Position numbers and translations under genes: made by a program. A model generated the notes under the pieces. That model searched no databases. It saw only the letters and a list, made by a program, of their open reading frames with translations, and was not told the DNA's origin. DNA of 64,000 nucleotides, from NCBI GenBank assembly GCA_903813345.2, contig CAIIXF020000011.1, positions 33,286,166 through 33,350,165 of the forward strand, read 5' to 3'. The DNA is from Owenia fusiformis. Its lineage: Eukaryota > Annelida > Polychaeta > Sabellida > Oweniidae. Positions 58,376 through 64,000 of the stretch are shown piece after piece. Every line of letters starts with the position of its first letter. Position 1 is the stretch's first letter.

Positions 58376-59851
58376 ATGAATTATCTTTTACTAAGATTTC
58401 ATCAAGGATTTCCCTCAATAAATCCTCATCAGTTTCTTCCAATTCCTGTTCAGTTACTGTCTTTGTATGTTGGTTATTGCATTCATTGCCCTTTCAAACA
58501 CAGAACAATATACATGATAAAGATGCCTTGGAGCATGAACATCGCCCAGTTTCACATACATTGCCCTCTGATTCACATGTGCACTTAATGAGCTGGAGAA
58601 TTCCTTCAGGGGCACAGGGTGTATCCTTGGGCATTGTCGTTGGGACAAGTGAGCCTGTGCTGTTAATTTCCCAACCATAATCTGTTGGAAGGATAAGTGG
58701 GGGGTCAGGCATATCAGCATTTTTCCATGTAGCTACTTGAAAATGAGCTCGCTTCACATGCTGGGAAAATGCTTCTGTTGTTGGTGGGAGGGATTTTAGC
58801 TTTGGTGCATTTGTAATGTGTTTTGCAGCATTTTTCTTTGCTCATACAGCGTATCTCACATCAGACATTTTGTCTGTGACTTTATAGACTATTAGGTGTA
58901 ATTCCATAACATCTAGAAACAAATTCTGTTGAAGTTTTCTCAACTTCAGTCATGTCTGCATTGACATCTCCCAAGTTAGCAAGTGAGTATCTATTTAACA
59001 CCTTCAGGACTGTTAGCTTGCCAATTCCATGCATGCAAGATGTAGTATCACTGCCAGAGAGACCATGTGCACCTAACAAGTTTGGGATTTTTAATTTGCG
59101 TTCATTTACGGTTGCATTAATGTTAATGTTTGCTCGGCCAGATGATGTTCCCTCCATTATGATGTTATTTTCCATTAACTTGTGCTTGAGACAGTGATGA
59201 AGAGGTAGAAGGAAAACATCAGTATCATCACTGAGTACACTGATATTCTGTTGGCCTTTACTGGCAGCATACAGAACCTGGTGTACGATAACAACATCTG
59301 CTTCTTCTTGAGTGTTCCTTAAGTCATCACGTTGGTCAATATTGCCTTTGTGAATTTGTACAGGTGTTGGACCAGGACCTGTGATAACAAGGATGTTGGA
59401 GAATGATCCTTCACTAGCTTTTTGAGTGAGATGGTCGATGACACACTTTATCAACTGGACCTTGTTCTCAGTCACATTCAGAACAACATTCTGTGCAGGG
59501 AGAGGTGTGTCAGAGCTGAACCTATACACTCTACTGGCTGATTGAGCTCGAGATGACCTGGTGCTGTTCTTTATGTTATTGTCTTTATATCTGTCAAAGA
59601 TAAGGTATACATCTGATTCGGATTAGGAGTGTCAGGATGAACTTAGTGAAAGCAATACAGAAGTTTTCACTTTTGTCAGCCATCAGCCATGTTATGATCC
59701 AAAGGATGGCACGCCCATCAATGACACGTACATTGCAATTGTTTCCTCTTGAGGTCACCTCAATCTGTAACTTTTGTTTCAGTGTTGATTTTGAAGTTGT
59801 GATATTAATTTCTCCATTTTCATCAAATAGTGATAATGGAGGGAACATCAT
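58376..59851 (-). pseudogene. Repetitive DDTDVF/GCDT/CXC-family gene, broken
   Basis: Minus-strand pieces run in order: SKSTLKQKLQIEV and VIDGRAILWIITW (59851-59594), a frameshift near 59590, YLIFDRYKDN and PLPAQNVVLNVTENKVQLI, EEADVVIVHQVLYAA, VLSDDTDVFLLPLHH, NLLGAHGLSGSDTTSCMHGI with GKLTVLKVL, a frameshift near 58892, a TGA near 58842, then LPTDYGWEINSTG and a cysteine cluster CTCESEGNVCETGRCSCSK, with another TGA (58494) where the right arm has Cys. The family is common as multicopy genes in molluscs and cnidarians, is usually left unnamed, and its GCDT..GIGK part resembles the FEN/PIN nuclease core. GSDT replaces the usual GCDT. With two frameshifts and two stops it is dead. Confidence 0.8.
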
Positions 59852-59891
59852 CTGGCCGAGTAAACATTAACATTGTTAGCTATATGGAAAA

Positions 59892-60245
59892 ATGCTGATA
59901 TGCCTGATAGCCCCCCCACTTATCCTTCCAACAGATTATGGTTGGGAAATTAACAGCACGGGCTCACTTGTCCCAACAACAATGCCCAAGGATACACCCT
60001 GTACCCCTGAAGGAATTCTCCAGCTCATTAAGTGCACATGTGCATCAGAGGGCAATGTATGTGAAACTGGGCGATGTTCATGCTCCAAGGCATCTTTATC
60101 ATGTACATCGTTCTGTGTTTGCAAGGGCAATGAATGCAATAACCAACATACAAAGACAGTAACTGAACAGGAATTGGAAGAAACTGATGAGGATTTATTG
60201 AGGGAAATCCTTGATGAAATCTTAGTAAAAGAAGATAATTCATAA
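59892..60245 (+). pseudogene. Inverted duplicate of the CXC-end of the same gene
   Basis: A plus-strand frame of 117 codons (ATG 59892 to TAA 60243) reads LILPTDYGWEINSTG, the cysteine cluster CTCASEGNVCETGRCSCSK with FCVCKGNECNN, and an acidic tail EETDEDLLREILDEIL. It is intact where the left-arm copy has a stop. Its first few residues come from the arm junction, so it is a headless 3' fragment rather than a gene. Confidence 0.75.
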
Positions 60246-60775
60246 ATTCAAGATATATATAGCACCAAGAAATGACCCTTGTGGAACATCATTATTATTA
60301 TGTAGGTTACTTTTTACTCATTTCAGATATTTTATATGTGAGAAAGAGATCATAATCAGATGTATTTAGTATTATTTATTGATAATTTTGTAGGAAACAC
60401 TAATATCAATTTGATATTATCACAGAATGAGACATTTCATCAATTGTAAGGTTGGCGGCCATCTTGATTTATTTTATTTTTTTTTTCAAGAAACATTTCT
60501 GAAACCTAACATATTCATCATATTAAAACTCTATTATAGAAAAAACAGCAAGATAAGTTTATGTGTATGCTAATTTTCTGTTCTAATATGCTGGCAAAAA
60601 TACATAAAATGTGTGAAAATTCAAAATGGCCGCCAAAAAAATTCCTCAAGGATGCCCGTTGGGCATCCGACAGTTTCTGAATATGGATATCATGTTTAAA
60701 CAGAAAATGCAAAAAAAGTTCATATAATAAGCATTTCCACCTCTATTGGCTCTACATCCAGACTATTAAAGCAAG

Positions 60776-62532
60776 ATGGTCACCATAATGCAACATAGCA
60801 TTAAGGACGTTATTGTAATTTTTAATTGGTTGATCTGTATATTTTAAGTTGGTTGGTCACAGTCAGTTGGTTAATAGACCATCATAATCTCTTTAAAATG
60901 GTTAGTAAATTTGCAATGGGTGGCCACTTAAGAGATTTTTTTTTTGTATTTTTGAACAATGTATGAAGCAAATAATTGAAATGACCACTTGATAGACTGA
61001 GCACACATCTCCAAAATGGATACTTTGTGTCAAAATTAGATGGAGTAGAATTTATAGAAAGAGAGCCAACCCATTTTTTACAATGGGCAATATAATTTTT
61101 TATCCTACATTTTGCTCAAACACCATAGTAGGTTATTTTTTCAAAACTAATAGGATCATAATTTGCATAACTCTTTAGACACACAAAGCTCCTTTTTACA
61201 ATATTTTTACAATATTTACATGTAACAATAGGATACAGATCCAACCGTAATTCTTGGCTTTAATTGGCGTCAATTGACTCTTGTAGAAACACTCCTGTTC
61301 AGCAAATGTGTTAAAAAAACATGCTGAATTTAAAAAACTCATACACATATTTAAACTTGATTTATTTATGAATGAGAATTATTTCTGGTTAGCTCAAACA
61401 GGAAGGGATTTGTAAAGACTTGAGTTAAATTATTTCTGATTTATTGTCCTCATATTGAAAGAATTTATTACGAAGTATTGAGGCCAAAGACGCCGTTTAG
61501 CTCTTTAACCTTCAAAAAGTTCGTCATTTATTCAATTGTTGTAACTTTTTGTGTCAATATTATCGAAAGTATTCACAGATGGCTGTCTCAATAGGCAGGT
61601 AGAGAGCGTTGCAAATTTACCTTTAATTGATTTTTAACATTGGCATGTTCTACCTGGACAATAGATACAAGAGGAGTGGCATACAAGAGGATAGGCTTAA
61701 TGCTTATGAAGTAGACACCCAAAGTTTGTAGAAAAGCAAGATCTTGAGGCACTTCATGTATGTGTTAAATAGAACGAAATGGAAAGATTTGACCAGGGTT
61801 GAACTTTCTGAATGGGTATCAACTACTTAAGCAGTTTGTTGCGATTATTACAAAAAATATGCTTATTCAAGTCTATCAGAAGATTTTGTTGACATTTCTT
61901 GTGAATATAAAGGGTGGTAACTTGATAGTGTGGTCCTAGTTGGTCATTATAATGGATCATTACCCTTGAAATGTGCCAAATGTAGTGGACAGAGGAACAA
62001 ATTTGATATGAAAGGGAACAGTTCAGATTGTTATTTTTTACGATATGACCAATGGAATCCATTCACATGGAGGAACTTCTAGGCAATGATTCAGGATGTT
62101 TATTATTTCAGTCGTACTTTTACAAATTGAAAAAGAGAATTTTGGGATGAAGCCAAAGACTTGTTAAGTTGTATATTTGGTACTTTAACTCACGGAGTCT
62201 ACCAATACCATACATATCTTGACTTAAGTTATTGAACATTTGAACATCAGAAATACTAAGGAAATACAGTTGAATACATTGGACTGTAAAGCAATGATTT
62301 GCATAACTAAATAAATGCACACGAAAAGATTTGATTAAAACATATAAAAGTACATGCAGAACGAAGTTGTGTCAGATCAAGAAATACAACACGATTATAG
62401 AAGTATATGTAAAGTTAATATTTATTGAATGCTGGTGATAGTCACTGCTAACATTGAAAGATGTCATGGTTTATAGGAGGAATCAGGATCAATGCTAAAG
62501 AAAAGGTAGGACCTGTTATCATTTATTTATAT
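60776..62532. other. No gene seen
   Basis: AT-rich, without splice-bounded coding sequence or clear repeats. Confidence 0.4.
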
Positions 62533-62998
62533 TTGCTGGAATTACACCACAAAATCCGCTAAAACGTTTTAGTGGAAGGCGCTTTATAAAATCGCCATTC
62601 TGATTACACCAACATTTCTAAAGCGTCTTAGGAATTATATTTTGGAATAACACCTGTTTTTTCTAAAACGCCTTTCGTGCACTTTTAACGATGTAGTTAT
62701 GGATAATATCCAGCATACATGTATGTGCACATCTCCTGTAAATGTATTCTTTTTGCATCTAAGACAAAACTGATCTTCCATAATATGTACATATTCTCTG
62801 AAGAGGTCTTACAAAACCCGATCGGTATTACACTGCACACTTAAAGTGCCTAACGACTTATGCCGTTTACTAGTGACAAGGGTTCTTGGAGTTTTAGAAA
62901 AGCGCTTTTGTGAAAACCACAATCGTGATTACACCTAATTCATAAACCTGGTTAAAACCGAAGAAGCTTTTGTAAAACGCCATGTGTAATTCCAGCAA
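62533..62998. mobile_element. 466 bp MITE-like element
   Basis: TTGCTGGAATTACAC at 62533 and GTGTAATTCCAGCAA at 62998 are perfect 15 bp inverted ends. The interior repeats GATTACACC and GCGNTTTATAAAA-like words and short AAACGC/GCGTTT pairs. No clean target duplication was seen and no ORF; the class is open. Confidence 0.7.
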
Positions 62999-64000
62999 TT
63001 GTATATAGGGGTTGTCCAAATGCAGTAAAGATGTTTTGTTATTTAAACTACAGGGAGCACAAAATTATGTATGAGGATGTGCTTCAGATGAGTGATTTAA
63101 GATTAAATGCATTTTTTCATTGTCGGATCAAGTCTTTGCCTTGTTTCAGCTTGGGTGAATATCAGGCTAAGCCATTTTACTCTGGATCAGAAAGAAGTCC
63201 TATATATCTATACATGTATATACTATATAGAAGACTTTGGTACCCCAAGCGCAGAGGCTAGTTTAGATGTTGCCATATTACATTGAAACTTTTTGGGTTT
63301 GTGCTTATGTCATATCTTAGATGGTCGTAGGTTATGAAAAATGGTCTCCAAGAGTTATTTGTACTCTTGAGCATTAACTAACATCATGACATTTACTTTA
63401 ACCTTGACATTGTCATATTTTCAAATACAGAAACACCTGTCTAAGTTGAATGCCTTAGGAATTTCTAAAAGTGTTTGACTTGGAAGGTATGCATTTACAG
63501 AGTTCAATTTATATAAATATGTTAATGTTTAACTGAACTTTGAAAAGTGTTCTACTTATTGAGATGCTCCATGGATCTATTATAGAGGTGATCCACTTTG
63601 AAAGTTTTACTGTATTTCAGTTTATTCATATACTTGAACTCTCACTCGCAAAAGGCAGTTTATACATACATATACTTTGACTTCTTTTATATTTTCTGTG
63701 TATGTATTGTATTGTAAATATAGCTGATTTTGTGAAGCGGGTTTGTAGCATAAAAGTTTATAACTAACACACTTTCAAACTTTTGTTGAATTAAAAGATG
63801 TCACTGTGATCAACATATTTTTATGTTTTATATTTTCTTAGCTTCATTTATATTAGACTAAAAATGCAAACAATAGTAGAATCTTGAATTTAAACCTGAT
63901 TTATGATCTCCTTTGTTTTATACATGTAATTAAAAGAGTCTTAAGACGGTCATATTTTTCATGAAGTTTTCTGAGATTCATTTATGAGACTAAAAATGCA
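62999..64000. other. No gene seen
   Basis: A 76-codon plus ORF (63031-63261) has no recognised domain and no splice signals to support it. The rest is AT-rich. Confidence 0.4.
63430..63612. repeat. TACTGTA-type repeat
   Basis: AAACACCTGTCTAAGTTGAA, GTGTTCTACTTATTGAGATG and GAGGTGATCCACTTTGAAAG units, closing TTTTACTGTA. Confidence 0.6.

Larger units (their letters stand above)
57829..60775. mobile_element. Long-inverted-arm composite around a broken gene
   Basis: Left arm about 57829-58735 and right arm about 59877-60775 are inverted copies over roughly 900 bp with scattered changes. The outer 250 bp of each hold GGATGCCC and GGGCATCC words and a GGCGGCCATTTTGAATTTTC motif; the inner parts hold the 3' end of the gene in the 1.1 kb spacer. 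The left arm continues that gene; the right arm repeats its 3' part backwards. This looks like an inverted duplication of one end of an older element. No target duplication was identified. Confidence 0.8.

Noticed and set aside
58376-58720. Plus and minus ORFs of 67-88 codons in the left arm
   Set aside because: Other-frame shadows of the CXC-family fragment; only the minus frame with the cysteine cluster makes sense.
59936-60243. ORFs of 67-74 codons in the right arm
   Set aside because: Shadows of the plus-strand CXC fragment at 59892-60245.
63031-63261. 76-codon plus ORF near the window end
   Set aside because: No recognised domain, no splice borders, composition like the surrounding DNA.

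Overview
This looks like nuclear DNA of an invertebrate animal, most likely a mollusc or other lophotrochozoan. It is AT-rich, its genes are split by GT-AG introns of 0.2-12 kb, its proteins resemble animal families, and it is crowded with short dispersed and tandem repeats. The species call is inference; the eukaryotic gene structure is seen directly. No tRNA, rRNA or CRISPR locus was seen.

Layout. (1) 82-3109, plus strand: the last six coding exons of an AGPAT3/AGPAT4-type lysophosphatidic acid acyltransferase; its first exons lie before the window. A scrambled mariner copy and a short inverted-repeat element follow in its flank, with a good poly(A) signal near 6505. (2) 7101-42794, plus strand: a large gene whose 3' half (25443-42794) encodes the first part of a Dbl-homology (RhoGEF) domain, spread over six phase-consistent exons and still open at 42794. 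Two in-phase exons at 7101 and 12799 are probably its N-terminus. Two more candidate exons (18004, 19907) do not fit in phase. (3) Inside the 12 kb DH-domain intron sit a complete four-exon theta-class glutathione S-transferase on the minus strand (30896-33273) and a 321-codon plus-strand ORF (38691-39653) with twenty perfectly phased pentapeptide repeats, ending at a phase-0 splice donor. (4) 46655-52135: a decayed piggyBac-like element flanked by TTAA, keeping only the cysteine-rich C-terminus of its transposase. (5) 54831-55037: a probable first coding exon of another gene or transcript. (6) 57829-60775: an unusual composite of two roughly 900 bp inverted arms around a broken gene of the repetitive 'ADD..DDTDVF / GCDT..GIGK / CXC' family; both arms carry the 3' end of that gene, facing opposite ways. 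(7) 60776-64000: mostly featureless, with one short inverted-repeat element.

Most of the rest is repeat. At least five dispersed families recur: one starting TGTCACCACC; one with CAGGGGCGTAGCCAG ends; one with CAGGCCNRTAGCCAGG ends; one of 'GAACACCT' tandem units ending in TACTGTA; and one starting CCCATCGAACGAAGTTCGG. A 658 bp GC-rich element with 27 bp terminal inverted repeats and a TTA duplication is nested in an older repeat at 15597-17226.

The annotated genes have no evident shared pathway. Phospholipid synthesis, Rho signalling and glutathione conjugation are simply neighbours or nested. Domain and family names come from recognising motifs by eye; no database search was run.
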